Position numbers and translations under genes: made by a program | From: Cryptomeria japonica | Lineage: Eukaryota; Streptophyta; Pinopsida; Cupressales; Cupressaceae | Length of the DNA: 64,000 nucleotides | Reading direction: 5' to 3' | Assembly: GCF_030272615.1 (NCBI RefSeq) | Contig: NC_081409.1 | Span: 528,362,291-528,426,290, forward strand | Shown: piece after piece, positions 1 to 10,040 of the stretch | How the letters are laid out: each line of letters starts with the position of its first letter | Numbering within the stretch: position 1 is the stretch's first letter | Notes under the pieces: generated by a model | Seen by the model: the letters and a program-made list of their open reading frames with translations, nothing else | Databases searched by the model: none | Told to the model about the DNA's origin: nothing

Positions 1-799
1 GTAATTGAATGGGCAACTTGCGTATAGTTAATGTTCTGGATCTGTAACGGCTACTCAAGTGTTTTAAATTTAATTGCAGATGTGACACTTTTCAACTGGG
101 CTTTTAATTCCTTCGCGGGAAGTACAGTCCGCTCAAAGTGCGCGCGTTTCGAATTATCGATGAAACCCTTGCCTTCGGCCAAGTGCTCGAATCTTCCATC
201 GAAAGCTTACTTTCTTCGATAATACTGTTTCGGTGAAAAACTTACGTCGAGAAGCCGCTTTTAAGACTCATCGAAATTACTTTTTCATCGATGGTCTCCC
301 TTTTCGACAAATTGCTCGTGAGTTTCATCGATGCCATACTTTCGATGAGTTTCTTTCTTCGATGAAGGCTTATGAGTGTTCATCGATATCCCCCTTTTCA
401 TCGATATCCCTTTTTATCGATGAAACAGCCTTTCTTTTGTTCGACACCACGTTCATCGATGAGACTTGCTTTTCGATGAATGCCTCTTGAGTTTCCTCGG
501 TAACGATGTTTCTTCGAAATCACCTTTTGTCTTTTTGCTTTTATCCTTTTCGATGAAACATGGGGTATCGATGAGCGGTTTCTTGCGTTCATCGAAGGTA
601 ACTTCTTACCGAAACACCTTTGCTTAGCGCTTTATATGCCCTGTGTCGATGAAAACGCTCTTTCGATGAAACCTCTCCTGCAGTGCTCGACACAGCTTAC
701 TGGCCGAAATATCCATTAGTCTTCATGCTTATGGAAACATATAGTATTATTTTTTATTTTTATTATATTTTTTCTTTTTTTAAAAAATAGTGCTCAACA
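1..799 (-). repeat. RLG-1 3' LTR (partial, truncated by window start)
   Basis: It aligns without gaps to 7893-8691 (offset 7892) and ends in CAACA at 799, where the two copies stop matching. The three differences I see are near positions 115, 181 and 687. Short frames at 31-222, 233-490 and 398-592 recur in the right LTR and are not genes. Confidence 0.95.
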
Positions 800-929
800 G
801 CGGCTCTGACTGAGGATGGAGGCATTCTGAACTATGCCTTCAAGAATCCAGAATCTCTGGTTTCGTAGACATGATGGTATTTACAATGGAAACGGATCCT
901 ACCCTACTGTACAGGTGATGCAGAGTGCT

Positions 930-3900
930 TCAGGAGAAGAAGTTCTTTAAGAACTGCCCATGTACTGGCAATTCCTGGACCTCCCCTGTCGCGTTTTGGA
1001 GCAAATAAGAATCCTCCCCCCCTTTGTCTATGATCACATATGGGCCGATCCATAAGGCTTCAAATTTACCATGCTTGCCTTTGTCTTGACTCCTGGCATT
1101 CCACATTAAAACCCAGTCTCCTACACAAAATTTCCTGTGAGATGTCCTCTTGTCATACAACCTCTTTATTTGATTCTGAATCCTGATATTTTGCCTTTGA
1201 GCTTCTGCCCTGACTTCATCAAGTTCTACTAGCTGCATTATTCTTTCTTGTGATGGATCTTCAACATCTATTTCCTCTTGAATCATAAATCTATGTACAG
1301 GTAGAAGATTATCCAAAGGTAGTCTGGCCCTTTTGCCATAAACCAATTCAAATGGAGATTTTCCTGTGGATCTTTTCACAGTTATCCTGTCTGCCCATAA
1401 TGCAAGATTCAACTTTGAGTCCCATGCTTTTTTGTTCTGCCCCAGCATCTTTTTAATGATCTTCAGGATGTTCTTGTTGCTTGATTCGGCCTGCCCATTC
1501 CCCTGGGGGTGATAAGGAGAAGAATGTGATATCTTAATGCCATATTCATCATAGAAATTGTTGAATTCCTCTGATCTAAAAGACATGCCATTATCCGAGA
1601 TGATTCTTGCAGGAACACCAAACCTAGTAATAATGTTCTCCATTAAGAATTTTATCACCACCTTGCTAGTGGCCTGCCTGGTAGGTATTGCCTCCACCCA
1701 TTTGGTAAAATAATCTGTAGCAACCAATATCCATCTGTGTCCTCCACTAGATTTTTCTGATATTTCCCCTATAAAGTCAATCCCCCACTGTTGGAATGGT
1801 TCCTCAGTCACCATTGGTCTCAACGGGAGTGATCCTTGATATTTTGTTTTGCTTGAGAACTTTTGACAAGCTTCGCATTTTCTGACATATCTATAGGAAT
1901 CATTGAAGACACATGGCCAATAATATCCGGCTCTTAATATTTTATGTGCTGTAGTCTTAGCTGAGAAATGGCCACCACAAACCCCATCATGCATTTCATG
2001 AAGAACCTTGTCTGCCTGGTAATTGTCCAGACACAATAACAATATCCCATCTCTATTTTTCCAGTATAAGTCCCCATTTATAATCACATACCTTGCTGAT
2101 TTTAACTTCAAAGCTCTCTTCTGACTATCGGTCATAGCATCTGGACACTTTAAGTGCTTAAGGTAATACATGATATCAGTGTACCATGATGTTTTCTCAA
2201 TACTGAAATTAGCTTCTTCCCATCCAACCTGATTCACATCAGACTCTTCAATTTCAGTTCCTGTCATGAGTTTGGCCAGTCCTTGTCCTTTGATAACCTG
2301 TGAAATCTTAAGCTCAATGTTAAATTCTTGTATCTGATTGATCCATTTGCATCTTTTGCCCGTGACCTCAGTTTGCCTGAAGATATCTTTTACTGCTGCA
2401 TTGGGAACATAAGCAATAACTTCGGCCCCTACTAGGTATGGCCTGAATTGTTTTACTGCTTTGACCAGAGCATAGGCCTGTTTTTCATTTATCTCATATT
2501 TTACTTCTGAAGGGCTTAAAGACTTGCTAAAGTATGCAATGGGCTGCTCATACCCCTCTGAATTTTTCTGTAACAACACTGCTGCTATAGTATGACAAGA
2601 GGCAAATGAAAATATCATAAATGGTTTGCCAAAATCTGGGGAAATTAGTACTGGTGCCTCAGAAATTGCTCTTTTAATAGCCACAAAGGAATCAATTGCA
2701 TCTTCAGTCCAGTCAATTTTTGCCTCTTTCTTCAACATCCTTACTATAGGTTTCACTATGTCTGCGAAATTCAAAATGAACCTTCTCACAAAATTAATTT
2801 GTCCCAAAAATGACTGGATTGCTTTGATAGTTCGGGGGATGGGAACCTCGTTAATAGCTGCTACCCTTTCAGGGTCAATTCTCACCCCCTCCTTGGATAC
2901 TATGTGTCCAAGTAGTTTTCCCTCTTCAACACCAAAGTGACATTTCTTGGGATTCAAGGAAATTCCATATTCTAAGGCTCTTTTAAATATCTTCTCAAGG
3001 TGTTCACAGTGATCATCAGCTTTCTTTGAGTACGCAGTCAGATCATCTTGGTATACTACCATGATTATGTCAATCAATTCTGAAAAAGCCACATCCATTG
3101 CCCTTTGAAAAGTAGCTCCAGCATTGGTCAATCCAAATGGCATTCGTGCATAGACATAAGTGCCCCATGGAGTTGTGAAGGCTGTTTTATATTTTTCAGT
3201 TTCTCTAACTTTCACCTGATTGTAACCCGAAAATCCATCCATCATGGACAGCAACTCACACCCTGTTACCTTCTGCAGCATATTATCCATGTTTGGCAAT
3301 GGATAGTTATCCTTTAAAGACGATATGTTTAAATTCCTAAAATCTACACATAATCTAATATCCCCATTTTTCTTCCTGACTGGTACCAAGTTAGAAACCC
3401 AAGTGGAATATCTGCATGGTTCTATTATTCCTGCATCTTTCATCTTTATAATTTCTTCTCTCATTTTTGGTAGCAATGTAGGATTAATTGGTCTCTGTTT
3501 TTGCCTAAATGGCTTAGCTTCTGGCTTAAGTGGTATCTCATGTTGAAAGAGATCTTCCCTGTAAGCTTTGAGATCCTCATAAGACCATGCAAACACATGT
3601 TTATATCTCTTTAACAAGATTATCAGTTGTTGCCTCATAGTAGGAGTCAATTTTTTTCCAATAAAAACATTCTTGGGGGCTTCTTCATTTCCTAGATTGA
3701 TTTGTTCAACATCACTTTCTTTAACAGCTGACCCTTTGGTTTCAATTACATCTTGAGCATTAAAAGTTCTCTCTAACGCTACCAGGCCTCTTGGTAATTT
3801 ATTTGTCTTCAGTTGTATAATTTCATGTCCAAATAAGGTCTCCTTACCTTCAGTTTGTTCCACAAAGTCATTAAAATTTATAGCTTGAGCCTGATAATGA

Positions 3901-6900
3901 TCAGCACACTGCAAGAAGTTCAACAGATCTGCATCATCTTGAAACACTTGCCAATTATACAAGTTGTCAGGAACAGATGGTCTCACTTTCATCTCCACTT
4001 CAGATATCCCAGTTAGTGTTATATCATTACCTTTTAGTGCAACATTTGCTAGAAAATCTGCCATGATGTTCTTTGATCTATCTATCCAGGTTATCTGAAA
4101 AGCATCAAAAAGCTCCATGGTATCCCATACAGCATTTCTGTATTGTTTCAGTCTTAAATGCTTCGAGGCATATCTCTCCTTTACTTGTGAGACTATTAGT
4201 TCTGAATCTCCAAAGACACTTATCAACTTGATTCCATGTTTGACTGCTATGTTAAGACCAGTGAGTAGGGCTTCATATTCAGCAATGTTGTTTGTACATT
4301 CAAATAACAACTTGAAAGAATACTTGCAAGTTTCTCCTGTAGGTGAAATAAAAAGGATTCCAGCCCCACTCCCTTCTTTACTACAAGACCCATCAAAGAA
4401 CATCTTCCATATTTGACCATCATTTTCAGTTAGACATGACTCAATGGGGATCCACTCTTTAAATTTAGGTTTTGTCAACTGTACCTGGAAGTTGTCCATG
4501 TCAGTTTGTAAAAAACACACTTGGTTCACTGCTCCTTCCATGTCTTCTATGATATATGTGGACCGAGGCTCCCTGTCAATTTTTATTTCCTGTCCATTTA
4601 TTGGAATTGTAGCATAAGATAAATCCAGCTGCACATATCCACCAATCATATTCGACCATTGTCTAGACAACAACATTCCATAGTTTGGTGGAACATCTAC
4701 CACCGTGATATCTGTTTTATACGATGCTTCTGGACAGGCTGCTAATCTGAACTCTACATTCTTCATGATACCAACCACTGGGACTGATCTATTGTCCATG
4801 GCATAGCATTTCCCAAAGGTAGTATCAACTTCCAATCCTAATTCTTTCATCACCCCAACAGGCATGACGTTTATGGCTGCTCCTGAATCAATCATACAAT
4901 TTTTTACCCTTTTGTTGTTTATCACCAAAGTGAGGTAAAATGGGTCTACTTGTGTTGGATTTTTAGTTATAGTGGACCCTAAGTATATAATTGGAGCCAT
5001 TTGTTCATTACTGCCACCTGTTGGGACTTCTCGTTTCTTTTCATTAACCTTCCCTTCTTGGACACCTGAAATCATTTCCAAAGTTTTTTCCCTATATTCA
5101 GGAAACCTCATGATTTCCATCAATGGGACAGAGACTTTTAATTGTGTTAGTGCAGCTGAGATATCAAACGAGGTAGATTGCTGTGATGAAAGAGTTTTTA
5201 CCGTTTCTTTCCTTTGAACATCAGGACCCTGATTATCATCTTGCCTAGTCTTAGTTGCCTTATTCATTTGCTTAAATGCTTCATTGTTTTCTTTCATGAA
5301 AAGACTAGCAGGTTTACCTTGTTCTGGGTTCACCATCCTGTTTCTTAAGTCATAAGTCCTTTTTGCTTGTGCAACAGCATAAGCTGTAATTTTTCTTTTC
5401 TCTTCTTCAGTAGGGACTCTGAGTTTGACACTTTCATTTTTGCTGGTGGTCACAGGTAAAACAGAGTACTGATCAATATTTATAGAGTCCGACCTTCCTT
5501 CCTGACTAAATGACATCATATTAATAGTTGAATCATCCACGTGATTTTCATAGCTATCCTCCTCCTCTTGCAACCCTTTTGCTACTGCACACAAAGAGGA
5601 AGCGTGTGGCATATTGCAAGCATAGCACCACATGTCATCGTCTTGAGTATAATTTACTGCTCTTTTTAAAGGATCTGGAATTTGTTGATTGTCTCTATGG
5701 TTCCTTTCTATCGGTTTTCCATCCTTCCATGTAGTGTTGTAAGGCATGTCATGTAGTCTAGGTCTCTCAGGACGGTAGTATTGCTGCTTCTCTGTTTTGT
5801 TTACTCTTACAGATAAATCTTTCAGGGCATTTAAAACTTTGTCAAGCTTATCTTCTTCCCTATTGGCCTTGGGTGCTTTAGGATTGTACAATCTTGCATC
5901 CTCTCTTTTTCCAATCTTATCAGCAGCCTTTCTATTGTTCTCTATAACAATGGCATCTTTCATAACATCTCGGAGATCTCTTGGGTTTCTGGTTCTCAAC
6001 TCATAGTTTGTTTTGCTGTCATAAGCATTGATATAGTACAGAATGCTCACTTCAGGTACTGGTTTCATCCTATTAGGGATTTTGTTCAAAACCCTATTGA
6101 ATCTTTTGTTAAAGTCAATTACTGATTCATTTTGCTCTTTCTTAATGCTGATGATTTCATGTAAAGCAAACTCAGGACTATTATGGTCTCCATATTGTTC
6201 CAGGAACACTTCTTTGAATTCTGCAAGATTTCTAATGGACGCATCAGGCAACGTTCTAAACCAGTCTCTCGCATCTTCTATTAATGACTGCATAAACAAC
6301 CTGATTTTGACATCCTCATATGGCAAACCAAAATCCTCAATTACTGCATCAAATGCTTTGCAATGAGCCTCACCTGAAACTGCATTACTTCCTGTGAACC
6401 TTGGTATTGCTGTCCTGATCTCGTTTGGGATGGGATATGGATACACCATCATTCCTGAAAAATCAAACTGCCTCATTTGTTCCATATTTATTAGTCCATG
6501 CCCTCCATGAGGATTCACGAAGTTCTGGTTCATATTACCATACAAGGGCATTTGGTTTTGATAAGGAGGAGGGTATTGATTCTGGTGTTGATACTGAAAC
6601 TGATTAGGGGGTGGATGTTGGTTATAAAATTGACCAGGAGGTGGATACTGATTGTGAGGGATAAAGCTTGCATGTGAGTTTTGCTGGACTGGTGGTGCAC
6701 TTGATTGCACATGATCATCCCTTTTGTTACCAAACAGAGGGTTCTCATAAGCTTTGAAATCATTGCTCTTTGTTCTACCCACTCCCTGAGCATATGTTTT
6801 CTTGTAGTTGTTTACATCTTTATTAAAGTCATCCTCACCAACATTTATGCCCAACTTGGCACACAGTTCCAAACATTCCTGCGTCCTTCCTGAATCTCTC

Positions 6901-7268
6901 ATTTCAGCAGCTGCCTCCATCATTTGTCTGGTTAAATCTGTAAATCTATCTGCAGGATCTGCCATACCTGATCTTGATGGAGGTGGTGTATGTTGTCTGG
7001 ACTGTGCTTCATGATTTTCAAAACCAGGGGGAATTTGGCATCGCCCCTTTTGAGCTTTATATGCCGCAACCAAATCTTCGTTCATCGGGCTTGAAGTTGT
7101 TGTTCTATCTTGTTCCTTCGAGGGCGAGTGTTGGCTACTTTCATGTTTATACTGGTTGTATCTTTCTCTCATGGAATCATTCATGGGTTCTTTATTTTTG
7201 TTCCTTCGTTGAGGGAAATCTAATTGGGATAAAGATTGTCCTTTCGCAACCGATCTTGTCCCGTGCAT
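930..7268 (-). CDS. RLG-1 Gag-Pol polyprotein, 2112 aa, intact
   Basis: A single uninterrupted frame runs from ATG at 7268, 117 nt inside the 5' LTR, to a stop at 930. Domains by approximate residue: a proline/glutamine-rich N-terminal region (1-260); a retrotransposon Gag core (275-420); a variant knuckle C-X2-C-X3-H-X4-C near 546-558; aspartic protease with DSGA near 794; archaeal-type RNase H near 955-1080 with its DGS, AEYEAL, GDSEL and ADFLA acidic positions kept; RT near 1260-1440 with YQDD at about 1406; a gypsy RNase H region near 1545-1660; integrase with an HHCC finger near 1760-1810 and D, D, E near 1829, 1891 and 1928; GPY motif near 2075. The first RNase H precedes RT. The gypsy RNase H after RT has lost acidic residues (FSFAS where TDAS is usual, VPN where TDH is usual). 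The protein lacks a chromodomain. All other catalytic motifs look intact, so the element may be autonomous. Confidence 0.95.
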   Translation of the reverse strand: MHGTRSVAKGQSLSQLDFPQRRNKNKEPMNDSMRERYNQYKHESSQHSPSKEQDRTTTSSPMNEDLVAAYKAQKGRCQIPPGFENHEAQSRQHTPPPSRSGMADPADRFTDLTRQMMEAAAEMRDSGRTQECLELCAKLGINVGEDDFNKDVNNYKKTYAQGVGRTKSNDFKAYENPLFGNKRDDHVQSSAPPVQQNSHASFIPHNQYPPPGQFYNQHPPPNQFQYQHQNQYPPPYQNQMPLYGNMNQNFVNPHGGHGLINMEQMRQFDFSGMMVYPYPIPNEIRTAIPRFTGSNAVSGEAHCKAFDAVIEDFGLPYEDVKIRLFMQSLIEDARDWFRTLPDASIRNLAEFKEVFLEQYGDHNSPEFALHEIISIKKEQNESVIDFNKRFNRVLNKIPNRMKPVPEVSILYYINAYDSKTNYELRTRNPRDLRDVMKDAIVIENNRKAADKIGKREDARLYNPKAPKANREEDKLDKVLNALKDLSVRVNKTEKQQYYRPERPRLHDMPYNTTWKDGKPIERNHRDNQQIPDPLKRAVNYTQDDDMWCYACNMPHASSLCAVAKGLQEEEDSYENHVDDSTINMMSFSQEGRSDSINIDQYSVLPVTTSKNESVKLRVPTEEEKRKITAYAVAQAKRTYDLRNRMVNPEQGKPASLFMKENNEAFKQMNKATKTRQDDNQGPDVQRKETVKTLSSQQSTSFDISAALTQLKVSVPLMEIMRFPEYREKTLEMISGVQEGKVNEKKREVPTGGSNEQMAPIIYLGSTITKNPTQVDPFYLTLVINNKRVKNCMIDSGAAINVMPVGVMKELGLEVDTTFGKCYAMDNRSVPVVGIMKNVEFRLAACPEASYKTDITVVDVPPNYGMLLSRQWSNMIGGYVQLDLSYATIPINGQEIKIDREPRSTYIIEDMEGAVNQVCFLQTDMDNFQVQLTKPKFKEWIPIESCLTENDGQIWKMFFDGSCSKEGSGAGILFISPTGETCKYSFKLLFECTNNIAEYEALLTGLNIAVKHGIKLISVFGDSELIVSQVKERYASKHLRLKQYRNAVWDTMELFDAFQITWIDRSKNIMADFLANVALKGNDITLTGISEVEMKVRPSVPDNLYNWQVFQDDADLLNFLQCADHYQAQAINFNDFVEQTEGKETLFGHEIIQLKTNKLPRGLVALERTFNAQDVIETKGSAVKESDVEQINLGNEEAPKNVFIGKKLTPTMRQQLIILLKRYKHVFAWSYEDLKAYREDLFQHEIPLKPEAKPFRQKQRPINPTLLPKMREEIIKMKDAGIIEPCRYSTWVSNLVPVRKKNGDIRLCVDFRNLNISSLKDNYPLPNMDNMLQKVTGCELLSMMDGFSGYNQVKVRETEKYKTAFTTPWGTYVYARMPFGLTNAGATFQRAMDVAFSELIDIIMVVYQDDLTAYSKKADDHCEHLEKIFKRALEYGISLNPKKCHFGVEEGKLLGHIVSKEGVRIDPERVAAINEVPIPRTIKAIQSFLGQINFVRRFILNFADIVKPIVRMLKKEAKIDWTEDAIDSFVAIKRAISEAPVLISPDFGKPFMIFSFASCHTIAAVLLQKNSEGYEQPIAYFSKSLSPSEVKYEINEKQAYALVKAVKQFRPYLVGAEVIAYVPNAAVKDIFRQTEVTGKRCKWINQIQEFNIELKISQVIKGQGLAKLMTGTEIEESDVNQVGWEEANFSIEKTSWYTDIMYYLKHLKCPDAMTDSQKRALKLKSARYVIINGDLYWKNRDGILLLCLDNYQADKVLHEMHDGVCGGHFSAKTTAHKILRAGYYWPCVFNDSYRYVRKCEACQKFSSKTKYQGSLPLRPMVTEEPFQQWGIDFIGEISEKSSGGHRWILVATDYFTKWVEAIPTRQATSKVVIKFLMENIITRFGVPARIISDNGMSFRSEEFNNFYDEYGIKISHSSPYHPQGNGQAESSNKNILKIIKKMLGQNKKAWDSKLNLALWADRITVKRSTGKSPFELVYGKRARLPLDNLLPVHRFMIQEEIDVEDPSQERIMQLVELDEVRAEAQRQNIRIQNQIKRLYDKRTSHRKFCVGDWVLMWNARSQDKGKHGKFEALWIGPYVIIDKGGEDSYLLQNATGEVQELPVHGQFLKNFFS

Positions 7269-7364
7269 TGAAATTCTTATTTTAGAGTCGCCACCTCTTG
7301 TCTAGAGGACATGAATTGTTTTTATTTCTTCTGAGCTCTTTCCCACAGCAGAGTTCTTACAATT

Positions 7365-7382
7365 TCCCCAGCGGAGTCGCCA
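7365..7382 (-). other. Primer-binding site of RLG-1
   Basis: Three bases inside the LTR end, the minus strand reads TGGCGACTCCGCTGGGGA. It starts with TGG, the complement of the tRNA CCA end, as expected for a PBS. Closely similar PBS sequences occur in plant Tat/Ogre-type elements. I do not assign the tRNA. Confidence 0.8.
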
Positions 7383-7567
7383 ATCTGTTGGGTCTCAAAT
7401 CAACAGATTAGATGGGTTCTAAGGCAATGCCAACTCCTATGATCAAACCCTCCAATTGACTTGGCCAACTTATAGAGTGAACCTATTAGTTACTAACTCT
7501 CTCTCTTTAGGCTCTGCAGGACCTAGGCGGGTATACCTATTCACTGAATGTCTCCAATAAACAGTGC

Positions 7568-7575
7568 TTTTTATA
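7568..7575 (-). promoter_or_regulatory. TATA box of RLG-1 5' LTR
   Basis: The minus strand reads TATAAAAA, about 190 bp before the end of the 5' LTR, a position suited to start the genomic transcript near 7540. This is the best TATA match in this part of the LTR. Confidence 0.6.
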
Positions 7576-8045
7576 GCAGATATGTTATCCTATTCTGATA
7601 TCTCCTGATCTTGAAATGGCATGAATTCCTTGAATGGAGATATTGCAGACGAGTTCAAGGTTGTTATTTCGCTTTGTGTTTCTTAATTACTCCTGTAGCT
7701 ATCAAAATAACTAATTGTGAAAATAAACGATGAGTATGACTTGAGATTTAAGCCAGTGCCTTCTTTATTGCATGGGTTACAGAGTCATTACAATTTTCTT
7801 CAGGGCTTATAGTGCGAATCTCTGCAAGTTCTTCACAGCCTTCAATCTCTTGGCATCGATTTGATTCTTACGAAAATTCACTCAGCTTAACTGTAATTGA
7901 ATGGGCAACTTGCGTATAGTTAATGTTCTGGATCTGTAACGGCTACTCAAGTGTTTTAAATTTAATTGCAGATGTGACACTTTTCAACTGGGCTTTTAAT
8001 TCCTTCACGGGAAGTACAGTCCGCTCAAAGTGCGCGCGTTTCGAA

Positions 8046-8568
8046 TTATCGATGAAACCCTTGCCTTCGGCCGAGTGCTCGAATCTTCCATCGAAAGCTT
8101 ACTTTCTTCGATAATACTGTTTCGGTGAAAAACTTACGTCGAGAAGCCGCTTTTAAGACTCATCGAAATTACTTTTTCATCGATGGTCTCCCTTTTCGAC
8201 AAATTGCTCGTGAGTTTCATCGATGCCATACTTTCGATGAGTTTCTTTCTTCGATGAAGGCTTATGAGTGTTCATCGATATCCCCCTTTTCATCGATATC
8301 CCTTTTTATCGATGAAACAGCCTTTCTTTTGTTCGACACCACGTTCATCGATGAGACTTGCTTTTCGATGAATGCCTCTTGAGTTTCCTCGGTAACGATG
8401 TTTCTTCGAAATCACCTTTTGTCTTTTTGCTTTTATCCTTTTCGATGAAACATGGGGTATCGATGAGCGGTTTCTTGCGTTCATCGAAGGTAACTTCTTA
8501 CCGAAACACCTTTGCTTAGCGCTTTATATGCCCTGTGTCGATGAAAACGCTCTTTCGATGAAACCTCT
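8046..8568 (-). repeat. Field of CGATGAA / TTCATCG boxes in RLG-1 U3
   Basis: Roughly twenty copies of CGATGAA or its complement, several as the full palindrome-like ATCGAT core, lie about 20-40 bp apart. The same field is in the left LTR at about 154-676. Relative to the minus-strand TATA box at 7568-7575 it lies 0.5-1 kb upstream, in U3. A cluster of one box in U3 suggests transcription-factor sites, but no factor can be named from the sequence. Confidence 0.75.
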
Positions 8569-8691
8569 CCTACAGTGCTCGACACAGCTTACTGGCCGAA
8601 ATATCCATTAGTCTTCATGCTTATGGAAACATATAGTATTATTTTTTATTTTTATTATATTTTTTCTTTTTTTAAAAAATAGTGCTCAACA

Positions 8692-10040
8692 GGTATTTTA
8701 CAGGATTTCTGACATTTTATTGCAGAGGGAGGAGCTTAGTTTTTTTTTTTGAACTATAAATTGTTTAAATTTTACTAGCTTGTTTAAGTTAGTTAAAATT
8801 TAAAGTCTTTTTAATTCTAGTTAAATAAAATTGAACTCATCTTACTTTGGACTGTAAAACGAACCACAAAAAAATCTTTACTTTGGCAAAATTTTAAAAA
8901 GAACCTCACCATCCTTTGGTGTTTAAAAGGATTCACTTTATTTTCGCAAAGTAAAAGAACTTCATTTTTATTTCGTACCAAACAAAGAGGGAAAGTTTTC
9001 CCCTATCGATTTGCATTTTGCTGACCAAAACATCGAATTTACTTTGTTGACCAAATTCCTTTTCATAGATCAAAAAATCATTGCCTTGAAAGGATAAAAT
9101 AAACACCATGTTTTTGTGGAGCAACATCTCCACATAGATTTTTAGCAAATCACTGAATTAAAAGGATAAAATAAACCAAATTAATTGCTTTGTCTCGAAA
9201 GTGGAAGGAATATGCTCTCCCCTTAACTGGGTGATCAAAAATCCAGACCACTCTTACAACTTTCTTTACTTCAAGCAATAAAACCTTTAGCAGGCCTGCC
9301 TTCCCGAGGAGTTGGAATCAACTCTTAAAGCCGTTTATGGCCGGTGTGAAGGGAACGACCTAAGTGGGGAACAACTTTGACGCTAAGAATTCCAACCCAC
9401 TATAATCAAATGTGGAAAGTGACGAAAGTCCTTTTCAACGGTTGCGCGTAGTGATTAGCCTTCCCCCAGTATCCTTGAGATACGTAAAGCCTTTGTTCTA
9501 AAGGTTGGGAAGCCTCCTAAGGGAGTTTATCACTGACGGCCGAACGGGAAGCCTGATTACGAACCATAGAAATAGAAGCTTTGAACCGAGTCAGTAACCA
9601 AATATTTGTAACATCATAGTGCAAGGGTGGGGAAGAATCCGCCCCCAAGATTACTCACCATATATCTCCCAAGATAACTACTCAACTGTGAATCAATTCA
9701 CTTTGAGTTAATTTCTGGCAAAAGGCAAAAAAACAGGCACCCTCTAGGGGGTGACACGGCTGTTTGAGCTGACGGAGTATTGAGACTAGTGGGCTATGAT
9801 GTTATTTATGACCCTTGACTAAAAAAGTCTTTCTGAAGTGTATTAATTGTATCAAAACCTATTAAAACATTGGGGATTTGAACACATCCTTGCAGAATAT
9901 ACACTTTTTGTTAGATTAGGCAAAATGGTTGTACTTTTTGTGCCATGCTTGCATTTATTACCTCAGAAAATCATCCATCAAGCTTGAAAAATTCACAACA
10001 AAATTTCAAAAATTCACAAAAAAAACTCAATCAGGGTAGT
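8692..10040 (+). other. Non-coding leader of RLG-2, with a conserved-looking GC-richer block
   Basis: 8692-9200 is AT-rich and has no frame I trust. About 9280-9720 is less AT-rich and resembles in composition and word order the leader block of RLG-4 (59560-59930, minus). Both have a CCACTC-type stretch, then an A-rich AAAACTT/AAAACCTTT stretch, then a GCCTGCC/GCGTGCC stretch followed by short purine-rich pieces. This suggests a structured leader, perhaps for packaging or translation. The match is weak by eye. 9720-10040 shows nothing recognisable. Confidence 0.55.

Larger units (their letters stand above)
1..8691 (-). mobile_element. RLG-1: young Ty3/gypsy LTR retrotransposon, left end outside window
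   Basis: Two copies of one LTR (1-799 and 7386-8691) flank a single long Gag-Pol frame read on the minus strand, so the right LTR is the 5' LTR. Over the 799 shared positions I see three substitutions and no indel, about 0.4% divergence, which marks a very recent insertion. Domain order is Gag, protease, archaeal-type RNase H, reverse transcriptase, degenerate gypsy RNase H, integrase with a GPY motif. There is no chromodomain and no envelope-like ORF. The estimated full length is about 9.2 kb. The sequence to its right is the leader of RLG-2, so RLG-1 appears nested in that element. The candidate TSD at 8692-8696 (ggtat) cannot be checked because the left end lies outside the window. Confidence 0.93.
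7386..8691 (-). repeat. RLG-1 5' LTR (complete, 1306 bp)
   Basis: It begins TGTTGGG at 7386 and ends CTCAACA at 8691, giving TGTTG/CAACA terminal inverted repeats. The primer-binding site lies directly inside the 7386 edge and unrelated flanking DNA follows 8691. It carries the TATA box at 7568-7575 and a dense CGATGAA/TTCATCG motif field. Confidence 0.93.

Noticed and set aside
31-592. Three short frames in the left LTR, repeated at 7923-8484 in the right LTR
   Set aside because: They lie inside U3, run partly over one another on opposite strands and follow the CGATGAA box field. They match between LTRs only because the LTRs are nearly identical.
8933-9148. 71-residue minus frame in the RLG-2 leader
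   Set aside because: AT-rich, no counterpart in the RLG-4 leader and no recognisable feature.
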